A stretch of DNA of 16,744 nt from STD1-204 sp041649895 (lineage in GTDB: Bacteria; Patescibacteriota; Minisyncoccia; Minisyncoccales; Minisyncoccaceae), in NCBI GenBank assembly GCA_041649895.1, contig JBAZMG010000018.1, forward strand, positions 1-16,744. Direction: 5' to 3'. Below the pieces are notes generated by a model, which did no database searches, had not been told where the DNA came from, and worked only from the letters and a program-made list of their open reading frames with translations. Every line of letters begins with the position of its first letter. Within the stretch, counting starts at the first letter, position 1. Shown one piece after another: positions 1-7,408 of the stretch. A program made the translations under genes and the position numbers.

Positions 1-913
1 TACCGTTGTTTATCCGGTTTTGAAAAGAAAAAGCTCTGGCCGAGTCCAAAAGCGCGTCCAAAGAATCCACTTGGATGACTCCGGATTGCTTTAAAGCGGC
101 CCTATACACCTCATAGCCCGTGGAAAGCGACCCGGTGTGGGTTGATGCCGCTTTCTGCCCGGCCTCGCCCCGGCCGGCCTTAATCGCGATAATAGGCTTT
201 ATTTTTGAAACCGCCCTAGCCATCTCCATAAACCCGCGCCCGTCGGCCACACCCTCAAAATAAACGATTATGGCTTTTGTTTGTTTGTCTGTTTTCAAAT
301 ATTCCAAAAAATCGATCAAGCCACAATCGGCTTCGTTGCCGTAAGACACAATCTTTGAAAAACCGAAATTCTCGTTGGCGCACCTATCCAATACGGCGTC
401 CACCATTGCCCCGGATTGCGATAAGAAAGCGATATTCCCTTTTCGCGGGTCCAAAGGAGCGAAAGAAGCGTTTAATTGTTCGCTTGTGTTCATTATGCCA
501 AGGCAATTGGGACCGATTAGAGGGATGCCTGCCTTAACGCAAGTTTCCACAATGTTTTTTTCCAGACCCTTTCCTTCTTCTCCCGATTCGCCAAATCCAC
601 TCGCGATAATTATTATTCCGCCGGCTTTAACTTTTACGCATTGCCTTACGATCTCCAAAACAATCGGCGCCGGCACCGCGATAACCACCAAATCAATCGA
701 TCTTTTTACTTTTGTAATATCAGAATAAGTCTTTGTTCCGAAAATTTCTTTGATAAACGGGTTGATCAAAAAAACCGTACGGGTATTATTCCCGTCTTGA
801 ATATTTTTAACAAGTCCGTATCCGACACTGCCCTCTTTGTCGCTCGCACCGACAATAGCAATGGTTTTCGGATTGAAAATTCGGTTTAGTTTTTTTATTT
901 TTTCTTTGCTCAT
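1..913 (-). CDS. acdA: Acetyl-CoA synthetase (ADP-forming) alpha subunit, 3' end missing
   Basis: I translated this frame directly: 304 codons are open from the ATG at 913 to the window edge, so the C-terminus is absent (roughly 150 residues, judged from the usual family length of about 460). It begins with a Rossmann-type CoA-binding domain (residues about 10-135, VGASDKEGSVG near 21-31), followed by the succinyl-CoA-ligase-like domain. The STHTGSL segment carries His259, matching the family histidine that is phosphorylated during catalysis. The enzyme converts acetyl-CoA, ADP and phosphate to acetate, CoA and ATP in the cytoplasm, giving substrate-level ATP in fermenters. It needs the beta subunit encoded just upstream. 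The start overlaps the acdB stop in an ATGA (910-913), so translation is probably coupled. Other acyl-CoA substrates are possible. Confidence 0.9.
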   Translation of the reverse strand, partial: MSKEKIKKLNRIFNPKTIAIVGASDKEGSVGYGLVKNIQDGNNTRTVFLINPFIKEIFGTKTYSDITKVKRSIDLVVIAVPAPIVLEIVRQCVKVKAGGIIIIASGFGESGEEGKGLEKNIVETCVKAGIPLIGPNCLGIMNTSEQLNASFAPLDPRKGNIAFLSQSGAMVDAVLDRCANENFGFSKIVSYGNEADCGLIDFLEYLKTDKQTKAIIVYFEGVADGRGFMEMARAVSKIKPIIAIKAGRGEAGQKAASTHTGSLSTGYEVYRAALKQSGVIQVDSLDALLDSARAFSFQNRINNG

Positions 914-1542
914 ATTATTAATCTGAAATCAGCCACTTCGGCCGTCTTTTCGTTTGCCATTATGGGATTAAAATCCAAAGAAATTATCTTTTTTTCGTTC
1001 ATCGCCAATTTCGAGATATTCGCTAATAGCGTCGCAATCGCGTCAATACTCACACCCGGCTTTCCGCGAAAGCCCTGCAACAGTTGATAACTTTTTAATT
1101 CTTTGAGCATTTCTTCCGCTTCCGCCTTACTTATCGGCGCGACTCTAAAAACGACATCTTTTAAAACTTCCACAAAAATACCGCCAAGTCCCACCATCAA
1201 TACCGGCCCGAATTGGCTATCTCTATTCATCCCGATTACAAGCTCGTTGCCATACGCGGTTTCTTGAACCAGGATGCCTTCGATCTTTTTGAGTTGGCTG
1301 TTTTCCGTAATTTCCTCCCAGGCTTTTTCAAAGTCTTCTTTGTTTTTAATGCCTGTTTTTACTCCGCCAATATCGGACTTGTGAAAAATGGTTGAACCGT
1401 GAACCTTGAGGACAACGGGAAAGCCGATCTTTTCCGCAAAGCCTTGGGCTTTTTCTTTCGAATTAAAAATTTCCGTTTTGCAAAACGGTATTTTGTATTT
1501 TAAGAGTAGTTTTTTTGTTTCCGCAAAATTTAATATCTCCAT
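910..1542 (-). CDS. acdB: Acetyl-CoA synthetase (ADP-forming) beta subunit, ATP-grasp
   Basis: This 210-residue protein is a compact ATP-grasp domain of the beta-subunit type. Visible motifs are FPVVLKVHG (41-49), FHKSDIGGV (53-61), a VQE stretch near 92-94, the glycine-rich GPVLMVGLGGIF segment, and a C-terminal DFNPIM. His54 in HKSD corresponds to a conserved beta-subunit histidine that, from memory of the family, relays phosphate between active sites. The subunit binds ADP/ATP and accepts phosphate from the alpha-subunit histidine. Its TGA stop overlaps the acdA ATG by four bases. Upstream, CAGGGT ends three bases before the ATG; it is a weak ribosome-binding match and is also the last part of a long inverted-repeat leader (1545-1687). 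Separate alpha and beta genes, with beta first, resemble archaeal and CPR arrangements rather than fused bacterial ones. Confidence 0.92.
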   Translation of the reverse strand: MEILNFAETKKLLLKYKIPFCKTEIFNSKEKAQGFAEKIGFPVVLKVHGSTIFHKSDIGGVKTGIKNKEDFEKAWEEITENSQLKKIEGILVQETAYGNELVIGMNRDSQFGPVLMVGLGGIFVEVLKDVVFRVAPISKAEAEEMLKELKSYQLLQGFRGKPGVSIDAIATLLANISKLAMNEKKIISLDFNPIMANEKTAEVADFRLII

Positions 1543-1544
1543 TT

Positions 1545-1687
1545 ACCCTGTTAAATGTAATTTAAACTCTGGTTTAAATTACAATTTTAAATTTCTGACA
1601 TAGTTCCCTGATTTTATTACTTTCTTATTTCTCAGAACATATACGCAGTATATGTGAATTGAAAAATTTAAAATTATTTAACAGGGT
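1545..1687 (-). promoter_or_regulatory. Three-way-junction inverted-repeat leader of acdBA (possible RNA element or MITE)
   Basis: The stretch has perfect nested complementarity. An outer 12-base arm (1545-1556) pairs with 1676-1687. The adjoining arm 1583-1594 pairs with 1664-1675. Between the two left arms sits a hairpin with 11-base arms (1557-1567 and 1572-1582) and a 4-base loop. This gives a 24-bp helix interrupted by one side hairpin, with no unpaired junction bases. The apical region holds an 8-bp hairpin with a 3-base loop (1637-1655) and a short 4-bp pairing (1595-1598 with 1632-1635). Read on the minus strand, the element begins about 5 nt after the predicted transcription start and ends 2 bases before the acdB ATG. 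The CAGGGT next to the start codon would be locked in the outer stem. It could be a regulatory leader RNA or a MITE-like insertion. No target-site duplication is visible. Confidence 0.6.
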
Positions 1688-1698
1688 GAACCTACTTA

Positions 1699-1727
1699 AT
1701 TATACCAGCGAAAACATTTACGAGCAA
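1699..1727 (-). promoter_or_regulatory. Promoter of acdB-acdA
   Basis: On the minus strand there is a TTGCTC -35 box (1722-1727), a 17-base spacer and a perfect TATAAT -10 box (1699-1704). The expected start of transcription is near 1691-1692, just before the inverted-repeat leader. Confidence 0.72.
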
Positions 1728-1749
1728 GTTTGATTTGAAGAAGAATCAG

Positions 1750-1777
1750 GAATAAAGAATCAAGAATAAAGAATCAA
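1750..1777. repeat. 14-base tandem repeat, two copies
   Basis: The 14-mer GAATAAAGAATCAA occurs twice head to tail (1750-1763 and 1764-1777), with a partial related unit just to the left (AAGAATCAG, 1741-1749). It lies between the pilin-array terminal hairpin and the acdBA promoter. I see no coding function. Confidence 0.75.
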
Positions 1778-1786
1778 AAGGTTCAG

Positions 1787-1852
1787 ATGTTTGGGGGCCC
1801 GGCCCCCAAACATTACTTCGCGTCGCCGTAGCTCCGCAGGAGCGAAGGAGGG
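1787..1852 (-). repeat. GC-rich structured repeat, copy 2, and likely end-of-array terminator
   Basis: It starts directly after the P8 stop codon. Read on the minus strand, there is first an imperfect structure with CTTCGC/GCGAAG outer arms and an inner GCTCC-TGC-GGAGC hairpin. A very strong palindrome follows (1787-1813, 13-base arms around one central base, GC-rich core). Downstream is only moderately T-rich (AACCTTTTGATTC), so it is a plausible but not classical intrinsic terminator. The 66-base unit matches 3696-3761 with a single visible mismatch (1822 versus 3731). Confidence 0.75.
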
Positions 1853-2776
1853 TTATTCTTTGGCATAATTATTTACTAAACTAGCGATGCGGGAATTATA
1901 TTCATCTTTTGTAATTTCGTTTTTAGATAAAATTTTATTCAATCCCGCAAAATAGTTTTGCTGAATTTGTGAAGTTGGCATTACTTCGTTATAAATACGA
2001 ACTTCATCAATATAACCATGAAAGAACTCCGACGACCCGCCAGCAGAACCGATATATACAAACTCGGTTGGCGTATCGGCAAAACCGACCCGGGTTGTAT
2101 TGCCTTTTACAACCGAATTTATATATATTTTACCCGTAGCTGTGGTATCGGAATACGATCGAGTTACAACAACATATGCCCACTTATTTAAAACAATGTC
2201 GGCATTGGAGGTAGTAACCAAATTTCCCCAAACCCCGCCCACATAATATCTAAGAGACAGCTCATCATTACTTAAAACTCCGAACGCGTACGAATAATAT
2301 TTTCTTACTATTTGGTTCCAAGCCATCAAGGCATTAGGCTTAATCCAGGCCCCTATCGTCATATTATCTCCGATATTTAACGAGCCTGCATTTCCGACAC
2401 TAATAAAGTCATTAGTTCCATCAAATAAAAAACATTTATCAGAAACACATTCTGTTGTTTGCTGTTGTGGACAATGAGTGGCATCACAAACTCCCGCGTA
2501 TCCAAGCTCTTTTAGGGTTCCATGATTGCCACCAATCCAAGAATCCGGAGTTTGATCGGTTAAAGGATTATTAACTTGATCAAACTTCCATTCGGAAATT
2601 AAGTTATTCATTAGAGAATTACGTAAAGAATTGGAAAACACCTGAGCTTTGGCAATGTTTGCTTTGTCGTTTGCGTTACTCATACCCACAACAATTAAAG
2701 CGGAAAGAATGCCGATTATGGCGATGACCACAAGCAGCTCTATTAAAGTAAAAGCTTTAATTTTAATATTTTGCAT
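1853..2776 (-). CDS. LamG-domain type IV pilin-like protein P8 (last of the array)
   Basis: This 307-residue protein has an 8-residue basic leader ending in Ala8, then FTLIE with Glu at mature position 5, and a hydrophobic pilin helix (about 9-33). The amphipathic continuation runs to SEWKFD (61-66). Two cysteine pairs follow, C97/C102 (CDATHC) and C110/C115, the second being the CxxxxC found in all eight paralogues. A LamG-like jelly-roll domain spans about 115-265, and a helical tail ends NNYAKE. Its N-terminal block (WKFDQV, TPDSW, CD..HCPQ) resembles P4, while its IDEVRIYNEVMPTSQ block matches P7. The start overlaps the P7 end by 14 bases with no Shine-Dalgarno site, so coupled translation is likely. 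The probable role is as a surface pilin or pseudopilin that binds glycans or proteins through LamG. The ligand is unknown. Confidence 0.88.
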   Translation of the reverse strand: MQNIKIKAFTLIELLVVIAIIGILSALIVVGMSNANDKANIAKAQVFSNSLRNSLMNNLISEWKFDQVNNPLTDQTPDSWIGGNHGTLKELGYAGVCDATHCPQQQTTECVSDKCFLFDGTNDFISVGNAGSLNIGDNMTIGAWIKPNALMAWNQIVRKYYSYAFGVLSNDELSLRYYVGGVWGNLVTTSNADIVLNKWAYVVVTRSYSDTTATGKIYINSVVKGNTTRVGFADTPTEFVYIGSAGGSSEFFHGYIDEVRIYNEVMPTSQIQQNYFAGLNKILSKNEITKDEYNSRIASLVNNYAKE

Positions 2777-3686
2777 AGCTTAATGTTAGTTCCGCGATTC
2801 TTTGTTCGTATTCCTCTGTATTAATTTGATCTTTCGCAAAAAGCTTATTTAGTCCGACTAAATAGTTTTGTTGAATTTGGGAAGTTGGCATTACTTCGTT
2901 ATAAATACGAACTTCGTCTATGGTGCCATCAAAAGCGTATGTACCTATACCACCGATATAAAAATTGTTATCGTAATCACGTAATGTACCAGAAAGAGAA
3001 CCGGTATTTTTCGAAACTCCATCAATTAGAATTCTAAGATTGTTGTTTGAGTACGTCCCAACAATATAGTGCCAATTAAAAAAATCGGAAATGGCTCCAC
3101 TAAATACTTGGGAAGCACCAGTCCAACAAGCTGTAGTGGCTACTGCAAAACGAAAATTACTACTAGGTTCTGCCGTTAGCCCTCCGTGACAACCCGTTCT
3201 GCCGATTAAGACTCTTTCAGCAAGAGCTGGCTGACTATTCGGTTTCGCCCACAAAGACAAAGTAAAGCTACCTGTCTGATTATTTTGTTTTAATATTCCT
3301 TCGTCAAGAACGCTTATAATGTAACTAGTGCTACTACCATTAAATTGTAGGCAGGGAGTTACGACACAAGAAGCACCAACTTTAACAATTGGTTCATGTC
3401 CGGTTACTCCACCATTATAACTCTTCCATGAATCTTTGACGTAATTATTATTTGCTAAATCCCCATCATTAAGCCCGCTTCCATCAAACTTCCATTCGGA
3501 AATTAAATTACCCATCAAGGAATTGCGCAACGAGTTAGCAAAAACTTGGGATTTAGCAATCCTTGCTTTTTCTGTCGCATTACTCATTCCCACGATGATC
3601 AAAGCGGAAAGAATCCCAATAATCGCTATTACTACCAATAGCTCGATCAAAGTAAATGCAAATTGTTTTTTAGCTTGTTTATTCAT
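2763..3686 (-). CDS. LamG-domain type IV pilin-like protein P7
   Basis: The 307 residues comprise a 10-residue leader MNKQAKKQFA, then FTLIELL and a pilin helix continuing through ATEKARIAKSQVFA. SEWKFD (63-68) follows, then the C107/C112 pair, a LamG-like domain to about residue 265 and a tail ending LSYAKY. The LamG part has two additional cysteines (RTGCHGG and TACWTG), which may form another disulfide once secreted. The start follows a 75-base spacer containing the first copy of the GC-rich repeat. CAAACATTGA lies just upstream of the ATG and there is no clear Shine-Dalgarno site. The stop overlaps P8 by 14 bases. The N-terminal block is closest to P6 and the C-terminal block to P8, so the gene looks mosaic. 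Family membership is strong; ligand and assembly partners are not visible. Confidence 0.88.
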   Translation of the reverse strand: MNKQAKKQFAFTLIELLVVIAIIGILSALIIVGMSNATEKARIAKSQVFANSLRNSLMGNLISEWKFDGSGLNDGDLANNNYVKDSWKSYNGGVTGHEPIVKVGASCVVTPCLQFNGSSTSYIISVLDEGILKQNNQTGSFTLSLWAKPNSQPALAERVLIGRTGCHGGLTAEPSSNFRFAVATTACWTGASQVFSGAISDFFNWHYIVGTYSNNNLRILIDGVSKNTGSLSGTLRDYDNNFYIGGIGTYAFDGTIDEVRIYNEVMPTSQIQQNYLVGLNKLFAKDQINTEEYEQRIAELTLSYAKY

Positions 3687-3695
3687 TGTTTTTCA

Positions 3696-3761
3696 ATGTT
3701 TGGGGGCCCGGCCCCCAAACATTACTTCGCCTCGCCGTAGCTCCGCAGGAGCGAAGGAGGG
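3696..3761 (-). repeat. GC-rich structured repeat, copy 1, between P6 and P7
   Basis: It starts right after the P6 stop and contains the same CTTCGC/GCGAAG structure and inner GCTCC-TGC-GGAGC hairpin as 1787-1852. A perfect palindrome follows with 14-base arms (3695-3708 and 3710-3723) around one base. Inside the array it is followed by TTGAAAAAC rather than a T-run, so it could be a partial terminator, an mRNA-stabilising hairpin, or a REP-like mobile repeat copied with the gene end. Confidence 0.8.
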
Positions 3762-4688
3762 TTATTCTTTGGCGTAATTGTTTGATAAATCGACTAATCT
3801 TTGTTGATAATCTATTTGATTAATTTGGTTTTTAGCAAATAATTTGTTTAGTCCCGCGAAATAGTTTTGCTGAATTTGAGAGATGGGAATAGCTGCGCTA
3901 TATATCTGGACATCGTCTATTGGGCCACTAAAATTTTGAGTACCTGCAAATTTCCCAATATAATTAGTCCCCGCTGAACTATAGTCATAAAGGGAGTTAG
4001 TAGTAAGCGAAGCAAGTATGCCATTAATGTATAATTTATTTGTTGCACCACTCCCATTTTTTGTATATGTTATGTAAGTCCACATATTGGGAACAACAAC
4101 GCTTGATTGAGATAGGGCAACAATTTGAATGCCTGTTTGAGTAAAAGCAACGCTGTCAACTGTAGATGCACCGCTATGATTACTTCCAACAGCAAAACGA
4201 TATAAATCGTTGGCCCAAACAACAAAAGGTGTGGTAGTTGTATTATATTTAACCCACGCGCTAATTGTAATAAAATTACTGATATTCAAAGTACTTCCGC
4301 TTCCACAATTGATATAATCATCTGTTCCATCAAATGATAAACATTTTCCCGAAACGCAATCATTTCCCTCTTTTAATGTGGGGCCCCCGTAAGCCCTACC
4401 CTCGTTGCTCAACCAAGAATCAGGAACATTCCCAGCGTCATTATTGAGTACTTTTGTGGTCGGATCATAATCAGAAGAATCAATATCATCAAAGGTATAT
4501 TGCGCGACAATATTCGACATTAAGGCATTTCTCAATGAGCTAGCAAAAACTTGAGATTTAGCAATCCTTGCTTTTTCTGTCGCATTGCTCATCCCAACGA
4601 CAATCAGCGCGGAAAGAATACCAATAATCGCTATCACAACTAATAGCTCGATCAATGTAAATGCCAATTTTAATTTATTTTTTAGCAT
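3762..4688 (-). CDS. LamG-domain type IV pilin-like protein P6
   Basis: I place the start at 4688, giving MLKNKLKLA then FTLIELL and 308 residues. A longer reading from 4760 would add 24 residues inside the P5 coding region and spoil the prepilin leader. With this start the overlap with P5 is exactly 14 bases, as at three other junctions. Domains are a pilin helix (10-34), the ATEKARIAKSQVFA segment shared with P7, and QYTFDD instead of the usual SEWKFD. C111/C116, a LamG-like region (about 116-268) and a tail ending NNYAKE follow. The C-terminal NQINQIEYQQR block is closest to P3. The last tyrosine is encoded TAC, so no overlapping ATG forms, and a 75-base spacer precedes P7. The likely role is a secreted, LamG-bearing pilin-like surface protein. 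Confidence 0.87.
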   Translation of the reverse strand: MLKNKLKLAFTLIELLVVIAIIGILSALIVVGMSNATEKARIAKSQVFASSLRNALMSNIVAQYTFDDIDSSDYDPTTKVLNNDAGNVPDSWLSNEGRAYGGPTLKEGNDCVSGKCLSFDGTDDYINCGSGSTLNISNFITISAWVKYNTTTTPFVVWANDLYRFAVGSNHSGASTVDSVAFTQTGIQIVALSQSSVVVPNMWTYITYTKNGSGATNKLYINGILASLTTNSLYDYSSAGTNYIGKFAGTQNFSGPIDDVQIYSAAIPISQIQQNYFAGLNKLFAKNQINQIDYQQRLVDLSNNYAKE

Positions 4689-5577
4689 AATAAGCATTAA
4701 ACTCTGCGATGCGATCACTATATTCTCTTTGAGTGATTCCGTTGCCAAACAATAAATCATTCAAACCAGAATAATAATTTCGTTTTATTTCGGACATTGA
4801 TACGGAAGAATCATAAAATCGAATATTGTCCAAATATCCCAAAAAGGGACCGATAAAATAACTGGTTCCTATATTAAAATCAGCTACCGCCGTAAAGACC
4901 CCACCACTATAACTTGCGGGAGGTGTATCTCTTACACCATTAACATAGATCATTAGCTGGGTTCCGGAATATATAGTTACTATATGGTTCCACTTATTAT
5001 CCGCAACATTAACTGACCCCACCTCAAATCCTGACCACGAAACACCATCGGGACTTATTCGAAATTCGGTAATTCCCGACGCTGGCATACTTACACCAAA
5101 ACTTCTTTGATTTCCAGCGGCTACCGCTTTTTGCATAAAATCTCTATTTGGAGTTGCAGTTTTTTCCCAAAATTCTATAGTAAAAGCGGTAAGATTATTA
5201 AATCCGGATCCATTGCCGGCCCCGACATAATCATTGGTCCCATCAAAAAGCAAACAATTACCCACGATACAATCCGCTCCCGTCCGCCAGCCATCAGTAG
5301 TGTTGAAATTGAAATTAGTTAAAGTGCCGCTATTATTGCCACTCCAAGAATCAACAGCGGCCGTACTGCTTCCGCTGCTCGCGTCATCAAATTTCCACTC
5401 CGAGATTAAATTGTCCATTAGCGAATTACGTAATGAATTTGAAAACACTTGCGCTTTGGCGATCGTAGCCTTCTGCGTAGTTGAACTCATTCCCACAACA
5501 ATCAAAGCAGACAAAATACCGATTATCGCGACAACAACAAGTAATTCAATTAAAGTGAATGCATTATTTTTTCGCAT
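4675..5577 (-). CDS. LamG-domain type IV pilin-like protein P5
   Basis: The 300 residues have a very short 6-residue leader MRKNNA before FTLIELL. A pilin helix, STTQKATIAKAQVFSNSLRN, SEWKFDDASSGSS and C103/C108 follow, then a LamG-like domain with AFTIEFWEKT and a WNHIVTIY core. Its N-terminal third is nearly the same as P2, with a 38-base identical DNA stretch (5324-5361 equals 8134-8171). Its C-terminal tail is the most divergent of the eight (SVSMSEIKRNYYSGLNDLL), ending YYAKK. It overlaps P4 upstream and P6 downstream, each by 14 bases, and has no Shine-Dalgarno site, consistent with termination-reinitiation. It is probably a secreted surface pilin variant; the ligand is unknown. Confidence 0.88.
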   Translation of the reverse strand: MRKNNAFTLIELLVVVAIIGILSALIVVGMSSTTQKATIAKAQVFSNSLRNSLMDNLISEWKFDDASSGSSTAAVDSWSGNNSGTLTNFNFNTTDGWRTGADCIVGNCLLFDGTNDYVGAGNGSGFNNLTAFTIEFWEKTATPNRDFMQKAVAAGNQRSFGVSMPASGITEFRISPDGVSWSGFEVGSVNVADNKWNHIVTIYSGTQLMIYVNGVRDTPPASYSGGVFTAVADFNIGTSYFIGPFLGYLDNIRFYDSSVSMSEIKRNYYSGLNDLLFGNGITQREYSDRIAEFNAYYAKK

Positions 5578-6457
5578 AGTTTGATGTTAATCCCGTAATT
5601 CTTTTTTGATATTCAGCTGTACGGATAATTTGTTTGGCAAAAATCTTGCTTAACCCCGCGAAATAGTTTTGTTGGATTTGAGAGGTGGGTATGACAGCGG
5701 TAAAAGCGCGAATCTCGTCTATTTTACCATCATAATAATTGCCACTATCATTACCCAAACGATTAAATTCGAAATTCCCAACCTGAGCGACATCACTAAA
5801 TAGCCTTAGAGCGTTACCACCGTTAAGATAATAATCTACTTTATTGCTTGAATTTCTTGTTATCACAATATAATTCCACGTATTAATTAAAATCTCGCCA
5901 GAGCTTGAACTGTCCGACGTGCCACCAGCGATTATTCTAACAAACATTTTTTTGTTGCTACTATGAAAGCCTATTTTGCAATCGTTGCCGCTGTTTCCGA
6001 CTATAAAATCATAAGTATTGTTTGTATCTCGGTATGCCCAGATACCAACAGTAAATTCACCGCTCAACGAAATAATAGAAGCTAAATCAATATAATCACC
6101 CGTGTCATCAAAATTAAAACAACCTCCATAAACACAAGAAGCAACCCATTGAGGGCAATGGCTTACGTCGCAAGCTCCCAATGCGTCCACGAGCGTACCA
6201 TTATTTGTTCCCCAAGAATCCGGAGTTTTTCCAGAAGTAGGAACATCTACTTGGTCAAACTTCCACTCCGAAACCATATTTGACATCAAGGCATTTCTCA
6301 ATGAATTGGAAAACACCTGCGCTTTGGCTATTGTGGCTTTCTGTGTTGTTGAACTCATCCCCACGACGATCAAAGCTGAGAGAATACCAATAATCGCTAT
6401 TACTACTAATAGTTCTATCAATGTAAACGCTAATTGTTTTTTAATATGTTTATCCAT
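5564..6457 (-). CDS. LamG-domain type IV pilin-like protein P4
   Basis: At 297 residues this is the shortest of the eight. Leader MDKHIKKQLA precedes FTLIELL and the pilin helix. STTQKATIAKAQVFSNSLRN and SEWKFDQV follow, then two cysteine pairs C96/C101 (CDVSHC) and C108/C113, a LamG-like domain (GEFTVGIWAYR, WNYIVITRN, GKIDEIRAF) and a tail ending SNYAKK. The doubled cysteine arrangement and TPDSW block match P8, while the tail TAEYQKRI.GLTSN matches P1, so N- and C-terminal ancestries differ. It follows a 33-base spacer with a small hairpin. CAAACATTGA precedes its ATG and there is no strong Shine-Dalgarno site. Its TAT-GCG tail codons supply the P5 start codon through a 14-base overlap. 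Confidence 0.88.
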   Translation of the reverse strand: MDKHIKKQLAFTLIELLVVIAIIGILSALIVVGMSSTTQKATIAKAQVFSNSLRNALMSNMVSEWKFDQVDVPTSGKTPDSWGTNNGTLVDALGACDVSHCPQWVASCVYGGCFNFDDTGDYIDLASIISLSGEFTVGIWAYRDTNNTYDFIVGNSGNDCKIGFHSSNKKMFVRIIAGGTSDSSSSGEILINTWNYIVITRNSSNKVDYYLNGGNALRLFSDVAQVGNFEFNRLGNDSGNYYDGKIDEIRAFTAVIPTSQIQQNYFAGLSKIFAKQIIRTAEYQKRITGLTSNYAKK

Positions 6458-6463
6458 TTTTTC

Positions 6464-6492
6464 AATGTTTGAACCTTAAAGGCGCAAACATT
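6464..6492 (-). repeat. Small hairpin at the P3/P4 junction
   Basis: The palindromic arms 6464-6471 and 6485-6492 (AATGTTTG/CAAACATT) enclose a second short CCTT/AAGG pairing. The outer arms share AATGTTTG/CAAACATT with the big hairpin at 3695-3723, but the GC-rich core is missing. It may be a degraded relative. It overlaps the P3 stop codon. Confidence 0.5.
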
Positions 6493-7408
6493 ATTCTTTG
6501 GCGTAATTATTTACTAATTCAGTGATTCGTTGGTTATATTCTATTTGATTGATTTGATTTCCTGCAAACATTTTATTTAATCCCGCGAAATAGTTTTGTT
6601 GGATTTGGGAAGTGGGTATGGCAGTATTATAAATTCGAAAATCATCAACTTTTCCACTTAAAAGATTACTGAGATTACCATAGCCCCCCACCTGAACCCT
6701 ACCGGTAGTTAAACTATCCATCTCTGTGGCAAAGACGGGAGCTCCGTCGGATTTCCCATTCAAATAAAAGGTAGCTGTGCGATTTGCCTTGGTGTATACG
6801 ACGGCCGCATGGTACCATTTATTGGAAATGAGCGCTGTGTTTGCGGAGGCGCTAATATCTCCTCCATTACTCCTGATATATAAATTCAATTTATTGGCGG
6901 TTGTTATGAAAAAAATCCAAGGCCTCCATTGGGATACGATGGCATGACTCCTTCCCAGAGTATTAATGTTTACCCATACTTCGATTGTCAATGAATCTCC
7001 AGAAGACACACTCAGGTCGGTTGTTCCTCCGTTCCCGCAAGTCACGTAATCGGTGCTACTGTTAAAGATTAAACATTTTCCCACAACACAATCACTACCT
7101 CCTTTAACGATAGGGGTTCCGTTAATTACTATATTGCTGTTATGTCCTCCCCAACTATCTTGGAGGTCAAGAGTTGTGACGGTTTGACCGGCACCAGTTG
7201 GACCTTCGAATTTCCACTCCCCAACAATATTTAACGCTAAGTTATTCCGTAAGGAATTGGAAAAAACTTTGGATTTGGCAATGTTCGCGCTTTCTGTTGT
7301 TTCGTTCATTCCCACAACGATCAAGGCTGAAAGAATACCAATAATCGCTATTACGACTAATAGCTCGATTAACGTAAATGCTATTTCTGTTTTTATGCTT
7401 TTGTTCAT
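6491..7408 (-). CDS. LamG-domain type IV pilin-like protein P3
   Basis: I choose the ATG at 7408 (MNKSIKTEIA before FTLIELL, 305 residues). An in-frame TTG at 7438 would give an overlong leader. The ATG also has the only good Shine-Dalgarno in the array, GAGGA followed by AACAAACA. The pilin helix, ETTESANIAKSKVFSNSLRN and GEWKFE are followed by C107/C112 and a LamG-like domain (SLTIEVWVNI, KWYHAAVVYT, SGKVDDFRIYN). The tail NQINQIEYNQRITELVNNYAKE is close to P6. It stands alone, with spacers on both sides (40 bases from P2, 33 bases to P4), and its tail tyrosine is TAC so no overlapping start exists. It is likely a surface-displayed LamG pilin and could be expressed more independently because of its ribosome-binding site. 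Confidence 0.87.
   Translation of the reverse strand: MNKSIKTEIAFTLIELLVVIAIIGILSALIVVGMNETTESANIAKSKVFSNSLRNNLALNIVGEWKFEGPTGAGQTVTTLDLQDSWGGHNSNIVINGTPIVKGGSDCVVGKCLIFNSSTDYVTCGNGGTTDLSVSSGDSLTIEVWVNINTLGRSHAIVSQWRPWIFFITTANKLNLYIRSNGGDISASANTALISNKWYHAAVVYTKANRTATFYLNGKSDGAPVFATEMDSLTTGRVQVGGYGNLSNLLSGKVDDFRIYNTAIPTSQIQQNYFAGLNKMFAGNQINQIEYNQRITELVNNYAKE

Noticed and set aside
375..728. Plus-strand 117-residue open frame
   Set aside because: It lies antisense within acdA, which has a full domain match; the plus-strand product has no recognisable domain.
1545..1687. Complete insertion sequence or confirmed MITE
   Set aside because: No transposase is present and no target duplication is visible (left flank TTT, right flank GAAC do not match), so only an inverted-repeat element is claimed.
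1750..1777. CRISPR-like repeats
   Set aside because: Only two 14-base units in direct contact, with no spacers and no cas genes.
1815..1868. A 17-codon ATG frame overlapping the P8 tail into the GC-rich repeat
   Set aside because: It arises from the TAT-GCC codons but encodes nothing pilin-like. The sister copy after P6 has TAC and lacks the ATG. It is probably a by-product of the ancestral overlap.
4689..4760. Longer start for P6 at 4760
   Set aside because: It would add 24 residues before the prepilin leader and extend the overlap with P5 to 86 bases. The ATG at 4688 gives the same 14-base overlap and leader type as its relatives.
5234..5584. Plus-strand frames of about 90-130 residues inside the pilin genes (also 8110-8394 and 8969-9364)
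   Set aside because: They recur at the same place because the paralogues share N-terminal DNA; they are antisense reflections of the pilin helix and AKAQVFSNS region.
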